Shown: piece by piece, positions 25,524 to 35,314 of the stretch | How the letters are laid out: each line of letters starts with the position of its first letter | How positions within the stretch are numbered: the first letter of the stretch is position 1 | Source: Paenibacillus pabuli | Lineage (GTDB): Bacteria; Bacillota; Bacilli; Paenibacillales; Paenibacillaceae | NCBI RefSeq assembly: GCF_023101145.1 | Contig: NZ_CP073714.1 | Location: forward strand, 1,426,001-1,490,000 | Direction: 5' to 3' | Length of the DNA stretch: 64,000 nt | Position numbers and translations under genes: made by a program | Notes under the pieces: model-generated | What the model saw: only the letters and a program-made list of their open reading frames with translations | Database searches by the model: none | Told to the model about the DNA's origin: nothing

Positions 25524-27260
25524 ATGGAAGGTACGCGGGGAAGCGTGATGGGGAAGTTAAGATTTACAATTCGTATGAAATTATTGACCGGATTTTTAAT
25601 GGTAGTGGGGTTGTTAGCTTTTGTCAGCATTTATGCGCTGACTCAAATCCATGATATGTCTAACAAAGCCGATGATGTGGACAAGACATGGATGCCCAGT
25701 GTATCTCTGTTGGGCCAGATGAATGGTGATATTTCCGATGTGGAACGCCTTGCGCTTGCCATCATCGTCGAGCAGGACGAGAATGAAACTGTAAAGTTGA
25801 ACGAGGCTTTGAATCAGCTTCTTAGCAAGATAGAAGATGAACGAAAACAATTGTTAACTTTCATAAATAGCAATGAAGGGGCAATGAAACTTTACAATGA
25901 GTTTAGCACCAACTATGAGGCATATCTGGCAAAGATGCCTGCATTCATTGAACTAGGATTGAAAAACGATTATAACGAGGCCAGTAAACTGCACACAGAG
26001 GCTTATTCATTGTGGTATACAGCCAACGATTCCATTGTCAAATTGATTGAAATGGGGAATCAAGGGTCAGATTCGGCTACGAATGCATCGGTTGAATCAG
26101 CTGAAAAGGCATTTAATGTTATTTTGGGAGTAACTATTGTTGCTTTCCTGATTGCCATGTTTATTGCCTTCTTCATTGCAAGCATCATCTCACGTCCAAT
26201 TCAGAAGATGAATGCAGCAGCGATGTTGATTGCTAATGGTGACTTGACGAGTGAGAAGATTGTTCTCAAGAACAAGGATGAGCTGGGAACGCTGGCGGAG
26301 TCCTTTAATGTGATGACTGGCAACCTGCGGGAGATGATTCAATCGGTATCGATGACATCCGAGCAGGTAGCCGCTTCCTCGGAAGAACTTCTCGCGAGTG
26401 CAGAGCAGAATACAAGGGCGTCGGAACAGATCTCCGAGACGGTTGAGGAACTGGCTGTAGGTACATCGGATCAAGTAGATATAGTGAAACGTTCTTCACA
26501 GGCGATGAGTGAGATGGCTCTTGGTTCGGAACAGATTGCTGAGCTTGCTCAAAGTGTATCCGTGTCTGCCGTTGATGCAGCGAATCAGTCTGCTGAAGGA
26601 AATATGATTATTCAGCAGGCAGTTGAACAGATGGGATCTGTACGCAATTCGATTGCATCACTGACAGAACTGGTTACAGGACTGGGAGAGCGTTCCGCAG
26701 AGATTGGTACCATTACCGAGGTTATCAACAATATTGCCCGTCAGACCAATCTGCTTGCATTGAATGCAGCGATTGAAGCGGCACGAGCGGGAGAGCATGG
26801 CAGAGGTTTTGCTGTTGTAGCCGGAGAAGTGCGCAAGTTGGCTGAGGAATCCTCTGAATCTGCGCAAAAAATTACAGATCTCGTACAATTGATTCAGAAG
26901 GATACAGATCATGCCGTGCAAGCTGTGAAAGTAAACAGCAATGAAACAGAGGCAGGCATTGAGATTGTAACTGCGGCGGGACAAGCCTTTGAACAGATTT
27001 CGAATGCAGTGAACAAGGTTGCTGGTGAAATCCAGGAAGTATCTGCAGGTTCGGAGGAAATGTCTGCAAGTACGAGTGAAGTAGTAGGGTATGTGGGTCA
27101 GATCTCCAACATTGCGGGAGAAGCAGCAGGCGGGGTGCATAATGTATCTGCCGCAACCCAGCAGCAGCTGGCTTCGATGGAGGAGATTGCTTCGTCGGCA
27201 GGCTCATTGTCCAAAATGGCTGAAGAGTTGCAGGAGCAAATCAACAAATTCAGAGTATAA
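25524..27260 (+). CDS. Methyl-accepting chemotaxis protein with four-helix ligand domain
   Basis: A 578-aa transmembrane chemoreceptor. The first membrane helix is about residues 18-38. An extracellular helical domain (about 40-195) fits the 4HB_MCP type. The second membrane helix is about 197-220, followed by HAMP ([14 protein letters not shown]) and the signalling domain with tip [20 protein letters not shown]. It would report an external ligand to CheA. The start at 25524 has AGGAG at 25511-25515; the in-frame GTG at 25515 overlaps that site. It stands alone upstream of the cellulase genes, but a link to cellulose-derived signals is only a guess. Confidence 0.93.
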   Translation: MEGTRGSVMGKLRFTIRMKLLTGFLMVVGLLAFVSIYALTQIHDMSNKADDVDKTWMPSVSLLGQMNGDISDVERLALAIIVEQDENETVKLNEALNQLLSKIEDERKQLLTFINSNEGAMKLYNEFSTNYEAYLAKMPAFIELGLKNDYNEASKLHTEAYSLWYTANDSIVKLIEMGNQGSDSATNASVESAEKAFNVILGVTIVAFLIAMFIAFFIASIISRPIQKMNAAAMLIANGDLTSEKIVLKNKDELGTLAESFNVMTGNLREMIQSVSMTSEQVAASSEELLASAEQNTRASEQISETVEELAVGTSDQVDIVKRSSQAMSEMALGSEQIAELAQSVSVSAVDAANQSAEGNMIIQQAVEQMGSVRNSIASLTELVTGLGERSAEIGTITEVINNIARQTNLLALNAAIEAARAGEHGRGFAVVAGEVRKLAEESSESAQKITDLVQLIQKDTDHAVQAVKVNSNETEAGIEIVTAAGQAFEQISNAVNKVAGEIQEVSAGSEEMSASTSEVVGYVGQISNIAGEAAGGVHNVSAATQQQLASMEEIASSAGSLSKMAEELQEQINKFRV

Positions 27261-27342
27261 ACGATCCCCAAAGACGGGTGTTCAGACTGGATAGTATCAT
27301 GAGCATAATTCAGCCTGGAGCACGGGGTATACGAAATATCTG

Positions 27343-27390
27343 GACTGTTTCTTATATTGCATTCATGCGATATGAGGGGCAGTCTTTTTT
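27343..27390 (+). terminator. Terminator after the chemoreceptor gene
   Basis: GACTG (27343-27347) and CAGTC (27380-27384) close a longer imperfect stem that ends in TTTTTT. Confidence 0.65.
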
Positions 27391-27584
27391 GTCATATCAC
27401 TACCCAAACATGTCACAACAATGTTATTTCAGAAGTCACCAGCGCTGATATTGCAACTGGAACAAAAGGATATAATGGTAATTAATGGTGGAAATACATG
27501 GAGTTACACCATAGAAAGGAGCGGATTATTTCAGCATTGTAATTGAAAAATGACGAGACGACTATTGCCAAAGGAGATGAATGG

Positions 27585-30584
27585 TTGAAGATGAAGGGAA
27601 GCTGGTGGAGACGAATCGCTATTCTCGCGTTATCGGCAGGGCTACTGGCAGGAAGTACATCCATACAGGCATGGAATGGCAAGGCAGATGCGGCTGCCGG
27701 AAATCATAACTATGCGGAAGCATTGCAGAAGGCGGTATATTTCTATGAAACACAGCGTTCAGGGAAATTGCCGGAGGACAACCGGGTGGAATGGCGTGGT
27801 GATTCCGGATTAAATGACGGAGCGGATGTTGGGGTTGATTTGACCGGAGGGTGGTACGATGCTGGAGATCATGTGAAGTTTGGTCTGCCTATGGCCTATT
27901 CAGCTACGATGTTAGCTTGGTCTGTTGTGGAATACCGTGAGGGATACGAGCAGGCAGGGCAACTGGAGCAGATTAAGGATAACTTGAGATGGGCCACAGA
28001 CTATTTTGTGAAAGCGCATACGAAACCAAATGAATTATGGGGACAGGTCGGAGCAGGCAACACAGATCATGCCTGGTGGGGACCGGCAGAAGTAATGCAG
28101 ATGAACCGTCCTGCTTATAAAATCGATGCATCCTGTCCGGGAAGTGAACTTGCGGGAGAAACCGCAGCGGCACTTGCTTCTTCATCCATTGTGTTCCGGG
28201 ACAGTGACCCGGATTATGCGAACAAACTGCTTCAGCATGCGAAGGAACTTTACAGCTTCGCAGATACGAATCGAGGCAAATATTCCGATTGCATTACAGA
28301 TGCTCAATCGTTCTACAATTCATGGACAGGTTACTATGATGAACTCGCCTGGGCTGCAACATGGTTATATATGGCCACAAATGATAGCGCTTACTTGTCC
28401 AAAGCGATTGCTACGGCAAATCTGTGGCAGGCGGATGGACAGAGCGGGAACTGGGCTTATACATGGACCCAAGGCTGGGATGACAAACATTACGGAGCCC
28501 AGATTCTGCTGGCGCGCATTACGTCGAGCCTGAACATGCCAGAAGCGACGCGGTTCATTCAATCCACGGAGCGTAATCTGGATTATTGGTCTGTAGGTAC
28601 GAACGGACAACGAATCAAGTATACACCAGGCGGGCTTGCTTGGCTGGATACATGGGGATCACTCCGTTATGCAGCGAATGCATCCTTTATTGCTTTTGTA
28701 TACTCCGACTGGGTCAGTGATCCGGTGAAGAAAGCAAGGTATCAGGACTTTGCCGTCTCGCAAATGAACTACATCCTGGGGGATAATCCTCGCCAGAGCA
28801 GTTATGTAGTCGGTTATGGTCAGAATCCACCTAAGCACCCACATCATCGGACTTCCCACAGTTCATGGACGAACAATGAGAATGTACCTGCAGAGCACCG
28901 TCACACGTTGTATGGAGCGATGGTTGGTGGACCGGATGCGTCGGATGCCTATACCGATTCCATTGGTGACTATGTCAGTAATGAGGTGGCGACGGATTAC
29001 AATGCGGGCTTTACAGGCGCATTAGCCAAAATGAATCTGTTATTTGGCCAAAATGATCAGCCCATCGCGAATTTTCCGGCTCCAGAAGTGAAGACAGATG
29101 AGTTCTTTGTTGAAGCTGCCGTGAAAGCATCCGGTTCCAATTACACGGAAATCAAGGCTCAACTGAACAATCGCTCCGGTTGGCCTGCGCGGATGGGGGA
29201 TAAGTTATCTTTTCGCTATTTCCTGGATCTGAGTGAAGTTTACGCTGCAGGATATACCGCTTCTGACGTCCATGTTACAACTGCATACGCCGAGGGAGCG
29301 ACTGTATCTCAACCCGTTGTGGTTGATGCAGCGAAACGAATATACGCGGTTACTGCGGACTATACCGGAACCAAGATATACCCGGGCGGGGAAGGACATT
29401 ACCGCAAAGAAGTTCAGTTCCGCATTACCGGCCCCCAAGGCGCCTGGAATGCGAGTAATGATCATTCATTCCAGGGCTTGGGCACAGGCAATGTGGCGAA
29501 GAGTGTATATCTCCCAGTCTACGATGCGGGAATACGGATATACGGTCAGGAACCTGGTGTTACACCCATCGTCACGCCTGCTGCACCTGCAGGGGTGCAG
29601 GCTGTCTCAGGGAATGCACAGGTCATCCTGAACTGGGCAGCATCACCTGGGGCAGAATCGTACACCGTGAAGCGTGCCGAGCTGAATGGGGGTCCATATA
29701 CTTCTGTGGCGACAGGTGTACAGGGACTGACATATACGAACACGGGGCTCACGAATGGGAAGACCTATTACTACGTGGTGACGGCTGTGAATTCAGCCGG
29801 GGAATCGCCGGAATCTGCACAAGCCTCTGTCACGCCGCAGGCTGGAACAGCGTTGCCTGGCGCACTGACGTTAAGCGGTACGGCTGGGAACGACCAGTCG
29901 ATTCTGACCTGGACCGCAGCCACGGGAGCTGAGACTTATAAGGTACAGCGCTCCGTTGGGGGCGGCGCATATACCGATGTGGCAACTGGATTGTCCGTGT
30001 TGAATTATATCGATGCAACAGCCGTAAATGGTACAGCGTACAGTTATCGAATCGCCGCTGTGAATGCGAGTGGACAGACGTTGTCCAATATCGTGACGTT
30101 GACACCTAGTGCGCCTCCTACAACGACAGGCACACTTGAGGTGGAGTATCGTAACGGAGGATCAGGTGTTTCCGACAATGCGGTGACTCCGCAGTTTAAT
30201 CTGAAGAACACCGGGACTCAGGCGGTGGATCTGAGCACAGTGAAGATCCGGTATTATTTTACGAAGGATGGCACGGGTGATCTGAGCTTCTGGTGTGATT
30301 ATGCCCAGATCGGTACGGCTAACATTGAAGGCAAATTCGTCTCGCTGACTCCGGCTAAGGGTACAGCGGATACGTATCTGGAGATCGGCTTCAAATCCGG
30401 GGCTGGCAGTCTGGCTGCCGGAGCGGAGACTGGCGTGATCCAGGCGCGTTTCTCGAAGAACAACTGGAGCAATTTTGATCAGAGCAATGACTATTCCTAC
30501 GATGCCACCAAGACGGCTTTTGCCTCATGGAATCAGGTAACGGGGTATCAGGGAGGTACGAAAGTCTGGGGCGTTGAGCCATAA
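27585..30584 (+). CDS. Secreted GH9 cellulase (endoglucanase) with CBM3c, two FN3 and CBM3
   Basis: A 999-aa exported endoglucanase. After a signal peptide (about 1-38) comes the GH9 domain (about 40-490): WYDAGDHVKFGLPMAYS with the catalytic-base aspartates, the conserved PKHPHHRTSHSSW, and NEVATDYNAGFTGALA with the acid glutamate. Then a CBM3c-like module (about 500-650), two fibronectin type III domains (about 660-840) and a C-terminal CBM3 (about 850-999). GH9-CBM3c enzymes are often processive. I favour the TTG at 27585 (AAGGAG, 8-base gap), with ATG 27591 as alternative. The GH48 gene follows by 98 bases and is probably cotranscribed. Confidence 0.95.
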   Translation: MKMKGSWWRRIAILALSAGLLAGSTSIQAWNGKADAAAGNHNYAEALQKAVYFYETQRSGKLPEDNRVEWRGDSGLNDGADVGVDLTGGWYDAGDHVKFGLPMAYSATMLAWSVVEYREGYEQAGQLEQIKDNLRWATDYFVKAHTKPNELWGQVGAGNTDHAWWGPAEVMQMNRPAYKIDASCPGSELAGETAAALASSSIVFRDSDPDYANKLLQHAKELYSFADTNRGKYSDCITDAQSFYNSWTGYYDELAWAATWLYMATNDSAYLSKAIATANLWQADGQSGNWAYTWTQGWDDKHYGAQILLARITSSLNMPEATRFIQSTERNLDYWSVGTNGQRIKYTPGGLAWLDTWGSLRYAANASFIAFVYSDWVSDPVKKARYQDFAVSQMNYILGDNPRQSSYVVGYGQNPPKHPHHRTSHSSWTNNENVPAEHRHTLYGAMVGGPDASDAYTDSIGDYVSNEVATDYNAGFTGALAKMNLLFGQNDQPIANFPAPEVKTDEFFVEAAVKASGSNYTEIKAQLNNRSGWPARMGDKLSFRYFLDLSEVYAAGYTASDVHVTTAYAEGATVSQPVVVDAAKRIYAVTADYTGTKIYPGGEGHYRKEVQFRITGPQGAWNASNDHSFQGLGTGNVAKSVYLPVYDAGIRIYGQEPGVTPIVTPAAPAGVQAVSGNAQVILNWAASPGAESYTVKRAELNGGPYTSVATGVQGLTYTNTGLTNGKTYYYVVTAVNSAGESPESAQASVTPQAGTALPGALTLSGTAGNDQSILTWTAATGAETYKVQRSVGGGAYTDVATGLSVLNYIDATAVNGTAYSYRIAAVNASGQTLSNIVTLTPSAPPTTTGTLEVEYRNGGSGVSDNAVTPQFNLKNTGTQAVDLSTVKIRYYFTKDGTGDLSFWCDYAQIGTANIEGKFVSLTPAKGTADTYLEIGFKSGAGSLAAGAETGVIQARFSKNNWSNFDQSNDYSYDATKTAFASWNQVTGYQGGTKVWGVEP
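29575..30584 (+). repeat. FN3-FN3-CBM3 coding repeat, copy 1
   Basis: This 3' third of the GH9 gene is closely similar, in DNA and protein, to 32945-33958 in the GH48 gene. Long identical stretches occur, for example around GTACAGCGGATACGTATCTG (30361 and 33736). Confidence 0.9.
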
Positions 30585-30682
30585 ATTTAAAGGAGTCAAC
30601 AGATCAAACAAGCCAACAGATCAACAGCATGTGCAGACCAGAGTGATTCAAAATGAATTCACCATTCCAGGGAGGTATATAC

Positions 30683-33600
30683 ATGTTGAAATCAGCTGCC
30701 AAAAAAAGTTTGTCTGCCATGCTTGCAGGGACCGTTATGCTGACCGGGTACACCGGTTTATGGGCAGGGCCCAACACGGTTTATGCCGAAGAGCAGGCCG
30801 TTGATGCTCAGGCGGATGGAATAAACGAAGCGAGATTTTTGCAATTGTATGCTCAGCTGAAAGATCCGGCGAACGGTTATTTTTCTCCAGAAGGACTTCC
30901 CTATCATTCCATTGAAACGCTGATGAGCGAGGCACCGGATTATGGGCACATGACAACATCCGAGGCATATAGCTACTGGCTCTGGCTGGAAACCATGTAT
31001 GGTCACTACACGGGAGATTGGTCTCAACTGGAAGCGGCTTGGGACAGTATGGAAAAATACATTATCCCGGTCAACGAAGGTGACGGCAAGGAAGAGCAGC
31101 CTACGATGAGTTCATACAACCCGAACAGCCCTGCTACCTATGCAGCGGAGAAACCTTTCCCTGACCAATATCCATCGCTACTTAACGGTCAATATGCAGC
31201 GGGTAAAGACCCGATTGATACCGAACTCAAGGCGACTTATGGTAACAATCAGACTTATCTCATGCACTGGCTTGTCGATGTGGATGATTGGTATGGATAT
31301 GGCAACTTGCTGAATCCATCGCATACGGCTACCTATGTGAACACGTTTCAGCGTGGAGAGCAGGAGTCTGTGTGGGAAGCCATCCCGCATCCATCCCAGG
31401 ATGATAAATCCTTTGGGAAGGCAAACGAAGGCTTCATGAGCTTGTTCACAAAGGAAAATCAGACACCGTCAGCACAATGGCGTTACACAAACGCAACGGA
31501 TGCCGATGCGCGTGCTATACAGGTGCTGTATTGGGCGAAGGAGATGGGATACAACAATACGGAATATCTGGATAAGGCGAAGAAAATGGGGGACTATTTG
31601 CGCTATGGCATGTATGATAAATACTTCCAAAAGATCGGAAGTGCCAAGAACGGCACACCAACTCCAGGTACAGGCAAGGATTCCAACATGTATCTCATGG
31701 CTTGGTACACGTCATGGGGCGGTGGCTTGGGTCAAGGTGGGGATTGGGCTTGGCGAATTGGAGCGAGTCATACCCATCAGGCATATCAAAATCCGGTGGC
31801 AGCCTATGCCTTGTCTGATCCGGCTGGCGGCTTGATTCCCAAATCAGCAACAGCCAAATCAGACTGGAATGCTACACTGAAACGTCAGCTTGAATTCTAC
31901 ACTTGGCTACAATCTCATGAAGGAGCTATCGGCGGGGGAGCAACCAACAGTATAGGCGGTTCCTATGCAGCTTATCCGGCAGGAACAAGTACATTCTATG
32001 ACATGGCCTATCAAGAAGCGCCAGTATATCGCGACCCGGATTCCAACACCTGGTTTGGATTCCAGGCATGGCCGCTGGAGCGGGTGGCGGAGATGTATTA
32101 CATTTTGGCCGAAAGCGGGGACCTTAGCTCCGAGAACTTCCAGATGGCCAAAAAAGTCATTACCAAGTGGGTCGACTGGGCGAAGGATTATGTGTTCGTT
32201 GATGAGCGTCCGGTGACGGATGAACAAGGATATTATCTGAACGCGGCAGGTCAACGGATTCTTGGCGGTACCAATGCACAGGTTGCGACTACACCTGCAC
32301 CGGGTGAGTTCTGGATTCCAGGCAGCCAGGAATGGCAGGGACAACCGGACACATGGAATGGGTTCAGTTCCTTTACGAACAATCCCAATTTCCATGTGGT
32401 AACCAAAGATCCTGCTCAGGATACAGGTGTGCTGGGGAGCTATATCAAAACCCTGACGTTCTTTGCCGCGGGAACTCGAGCAGAAGGCGGCGTACTCAGT
32501 GCCAAAGGACAGGAAGCCAAAGATATGGCCGAAAAGCTGCTGAACACAGCATGGGAGTACAATGATGGTGTGGGGATCGTGACCGAGGAAGTTCGTAAAG
32601 ACTACTTCCGTTTCTTCGCCAAAGAAATTTACATCCCGGCGAACTGGACGGGAACCTTCGGTCAGGGCAACACAATTCCAGGCACGGCAGGTGTACCTTC
32701 TGATCCGGCCAAAGGTGGTAATGGCGTATACATTGGTTACTCTGACCTGCGCCCGGCCATCAAGCAAGATCCGGCATGGGCTTATCTCGATAATTTGTAC
32801 AAAACGTCTTACAACCCAACAACGAAAAAATGGGAAAATGGCGCACCAACCTTTACGTATCACCGTTTCTGGTCACAGGTAGATATGGCTACCGCGTATG
32901 GCGAATTTGATCGTCTCCTTGGTGACGCAGGAGGCCCAGTGGTCCAAGTGCCAGCAGCTCCGGCGGGTTTGACAGCTGCAGCAGGAAGCCAGCAGGTTGT
33001 TCTGAACTGGACGGCAACCACTGGTGCCGCTTCTTACACCGTAAAACGTGCAGAGGTGAACGGTGGCCCGTATACTTCAATAGCAACGGGGGTTACCGGT
33101 CCAACTTTCACGGATACAGGGCTGACCAATGGCAAAACGTACTATTATGTGGTGACCGCAGTGAATACGGCTGGTGAATCTGCCCCTTCTGCTCAGGCCT
33201 CTGCAACACCGCAAGCGGGTACTTCCATTCCAGGAGTGTTAACCCTTACGGGAACGGCAGGCAATAATCAGGCTGTGCTTACATGGACCGCATCCACCGG
33301 AGCAGCAAGTTACAATGTACAACGCTCGGATGCAGGCGGAGCCTACGCTGATCTGGCTACAGGTTTGACGACACTGACTTATACGGATGATGCGGCAGTG
33401 AACGGTACCGCATACAATTACCGAGTGGTGGCCGTAAATGCAAGCGGGCAGACCTTGTCCAATGTCGTAATAGTGACACCAACAGCGCCTCCTGTAACGA
33501 CAGGTGCACTTGAAGTACAATACCGCAATGGCGGTTCAGGGACGTCAGGCAATGCGGTGACCCCGCAGTTCAATATCAAGAACACAGGCACGACAGCAGT

Positions 33601-33958
33601 GGATCTGAGCCAGGTGAAGCTGCGGTATTACTTTACGAAGGATAGTGCATCCGATCTGAGTTTCTGGTGTGATTATGCCCAGATTGGCAGCGGTAACGTT
33701 GAAGCGCACTTTGTAACAGTTGATCCGGCTAAAGGTACAGCGGATACGTATCTGGAGATTGGTTTCAAATCCGGGGCAGGCAGTTTGGCTGCCGGGGCAG
33801 AGACAGGGGTGATCCAGGGTCGCTTCTCGAAGAATAACTGGACGAATTTTGATCAGACCAATGATTACTCCTTCGATGAATCCAAAACGGCCTTCAGCGC
33901 CTGGAATAAAGTGACCGCTTATATTGGCGGAGTTAGCGCTTGGGGTATTGAGCCATAA
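30683..33958 (+). CDS. Secreted GH48 cellobiohydrolase with two FN3 and CBM3
   Basis: A 1091-aa exported exoglucanase. A signal peptide (about 1-35) precedes the GH48 catalytic domain (about 45-740), recognised by LMSEAPDYGHMTTSEAYS, which contains the likely acid glutamate, MSSYNPNSPATYAAEK and the tryptophan-rich substrate tunnel segments (YWLWLETMYGHYTGDW). Two FN3 domains (about 752-925) and a CBM3 (about 940-1091) follow. GH48 enzymes act processively from chain ends and synergise with GH9; the two are commonly paired in cellulolytic Bacillota. The start at 30683 follows GGGAGG; the frame to 30653 lacks a site. A terminator follows at 34003. Confidence 0.96.
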   Translation: MLKSAAKKSLSAMLAGTVMLTGYTGLWAGPNTVYAEEQAVDAQADGINEARFLQLYAQLKDPANGYFSPEGLPYHSIETLMSEAPDYGHMTTSEAYSYWLWLETMYGHYTGDWSQLEAAWDSMEKYIIPVNEGDGKEEQPTMSSYNPNSPATYAAEKPFPDQYPSLLNGQYAAGKDPIDTELKATYGNNQTYLMHWLVDVDDWYGYGNLLNPSHTATYVNTFQRGEQESVWEAIPHPSQDDKSFGKANEGFMSLFTKENQTPSAQWRYTNATDADARAIQVLYWAKEMGYNNTEYLDKAKKMGDYLRYGMYDKYFQKIGSAKNGTPTPGTGKDSNMYLMAWYTSWGGGLGQGGDWAWRIGASHTHQAYQNPVAAYALSDPAGGLIPKSATAKSDWNATLKRQLEFYTWLQSHEGAIGGGATNSIGGSYAAYPAGTSTFYDMAYQEAPVYRDPDSNTWFGFQAWPLERVAEMYYILAESGDLSSENFQMAKKVITKWVDWAKDYVFVDERPVTDEQGYYLNAAGQRILGGTNAQVATTPAPGEFWIPGSQEWQGQPDTWNGFSSFTNNPNFHVVTKDPAQDTGVLGSYIKTLTFFAAGTRAEGGVLSAKGQEAKDMAEKLLNTAWEYNDGVGIVTEEVRKDYFRFFAKEIYIPANWTGTFGQGNTIPGTAGVPSDPAKGGNGVYIGYSDLRPAIKQDPAWAYLDNLYKTSYNPTTKKWENGAPTFTYHRFWSQVDMATAYGEFDRLLGDAGGPVVQVPAAPAGLTAAAGSQQVVLNWTATTGAASYTVKRAEVNGGPYTSIATGVTGPTFTDTGLTNGKTYYYVVTAVNTAGESAPSAQASATPQAGTSIPGVLTLTGTAGNNQAVLTWTASTGAASYNVQRSDAGGAYADLATGLTTLTYTDDAAVNGTAYNYRVVAVNASGQTLSNVVIVTPTAPPVTTGALEVQYRNGGSGTSGNAVTPQFNIKNTGTTAVDLSQVKLRYYFTKDSASDLSFWCDYAQIGSGNVEAHFVTVDPAKGTADTYLEIGFKSGAGSLAAGAETGVIQGRFSKNNWTNFDQTNDYSFDESKTAFSAWNKVTAYIGGVSAWGIEP
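32945..33958 (+). repeat. FN3-FN3-CBM3 coding repeat, copy 2
   Basis: Partner of 29575-30584. The linker start differs (IVTPAAPAGVQ versus VQVPAAPAGLT), but module order, boundaries and length are the same. Confidence 0.9.
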
Positions 33959-34002
33959 TCGGAATTAAATAATAGATTCATATTCATGTTCTGACTAAGT
34001 TT

Positions 34003-34030
34003 AGCCGGGGAGCGATCTCCGGCTTTTTGC
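34003..34030 (+). terminator. Terminator of the cellulase operon
   Basis: AGCCGGGGAG pairs with CTCCGGCT, followed by TTTTT. Confidence 0.8.
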
Positions 34031-34411
34031 ATGTTTTGATGCGTTTATGTCCTTCATGTAAGCAGCTATATCGAAAATGAACCATAGTAATGTTTACCAA
34101 ATATAGAATTTAAACATTAAAATGTAGGTCATATGACGCATGTCCCAAGTGATTGGCGGCTTAGGGCTATTTACTGCGAAAAATGAAGTACAGCAAATAG
34201 TTACAATAATTTAACTTTTGAAAAAGAAGTGATTTGCGGTAGTTTTAGCCAACTGGTGTGAGGCATTCCCCTGATTCTTAGTGCTCAAGCCTGCCTGAAT
34301 GAATACAGGACTTTGGACTGATGATCGTTATGGACAGCCCGTTTTACAATGGGGCAAGCCTGGCGTATAAGCCAGGTTAAAATTCTGTAACATCAGGGGG
34401 AACACGACATC
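34031..34411. other. Long intergenic region before the NlpC/P60 gene
   Basis: No gene is seen. A hairpin AGCCTGGC...GCCAGG lies at about 34354-34377. Wall hydrolase genes of this kind often follow c-di-AMP (ydaO-type) riboswitches, but I do not find that element's conserved core here. Confidence 0.45.
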
Positions 34412-35227
34412 ATGAACTGGAAGAGCAAGATCATTACCGCAAGTGTAACAGCAACGATGCTGATGGGAAGTCTGACAACAGGAGCATTTACAACACCTGC
34501 ATCGGCAGCCGCTGTCGTGAATTCAAAAGTTAAAGTCATCTGGGGAGTAAACTTGCGTACATCACCATCTTCTTCGGCGAGCATTGTTCGTATGGTGCCA
34601 AAAGGAGAGTCGGTTACGGTATTGCAAAAGTCCGGATCAGGCTGGTATAAAGTTAAGGACTCCGGTAACCGGACAGGATACATATCTTCTTCTTCAAAAT
34701 ATACACAAGCCGTGAAAGGCAGCACGACAACAGGGAGTGGCAGTACTAGCGGGTCTGGTTCAGGCAGCAGTACGTCAGTTACAGGCAATGCTTCTGTGGA
34801 GAAAGTCATAGCTGCTGGTATGAAATATTGGGGGACACCTTATGAGTTTGGCGCAAGTCGTAACAGTACGGCTACGTTCGATTGTTCAAGCTTTGTCCGT
34901 CAGGCCTTTATTGATGCACTTGGTATCAAGCTTCCATCCGATTCGCGTAAACAAGGTGCTTATGTGAAAGCCAACGGTACTGTTAAGACCAATTGGAAAA
35001 ATCTGAAGCGCGGTGATCTGATGTACTTTATGTCGTACAAAGGCAGCTCGGCTTCATCGTACTCTGGTGTGAACAAATCTACTGCTAAGATTACCCACAC
35101 GGGAATTTACCTTGGTGACGGCAAAATACTGCACACTTATTCCAACGCTGGCGGCGGTGTAACGATTAGTGATATCTCCGGCAAACATTGGGAGTATCGT
35201 TTCCTGTTTGGTGGCAGTGCACTTTAA
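34412..35227 (+). CDS. Secreted SH3b-NlpC/P60 cell wall hydrolase
   Basis: A 271-aa exported peptidase. The signal peptide (about 1-34) ends TPASAAA. An SH3b domain (about 38-98; VNLRTSPSSSASIV, GYISSSS) should bind wall, followed by a Gly/Ser/Thr-rich linker (about 103-128) and an NlpC/P60 domain with catalytic Cys in TATFDCSSFVRQA and His in ITHTGIYLGDG. Such enzymes cut D-Glu to diaminopimelate bonds in stem peptides during wall turnover. The start follows AGGGGGAAC. Long untranslated leader upstream hints at RNA-level control, but none could be identified. Confidence 0.94.
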   Translation: MNWKSKIITASVTATMLMGSLTTGAFTTPASAAAVVNSKVKVIWGVNLRTSPSSSASIVRMVPKGESVTVLQKSGSGWYKVKDSGNRTGYISSSSKYTQAVKGSTTTGSGSTSGSGSGSSTSVTGNASVEKVIAAGMKYWGTPYEFGASRNSTATFDCSSFVRQAFIDALGIKLPSDSRKQGAYVKANGTVKTNWKNLKRGDLMYFMSYKGSSASSYSGVNKSTAKITHTGIYLGDGKILHTYSNAGGGVTISDISGKHWEYRFLFGGSAL

Positions 35228-35262
35228 GTTCCAATATGCCTGTTAAACAATAACCACATATC

Positions 35263-35308
35263 GAACCTTCCATCTCTGCTTATGCGTGGGAATGGAAGGT
35301 TCTTTTTG
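35263..35308. terminator. Bidirectional terminator
   Basis: GAACCTTCCAT (35263-35273) pairs with ATGGAAGGTTC (35292-35302), followed by TTTTT. Confidence 0.8.
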
Positions 35309-35314
35309 TTGGTA

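Noticed and set aside
31907..32863. 318-aa minus-strand frame
   Set aside because: Antisense shadow of the GH48 gene; Cys/His/Arg-rich and without a ribosome site.
34031..34411. c-di-AMP (ydaO-type) riboswitch before the NlpC/P60 gene
   Set aside because: Expected from gene context, but the conserved core could not be found by eye.
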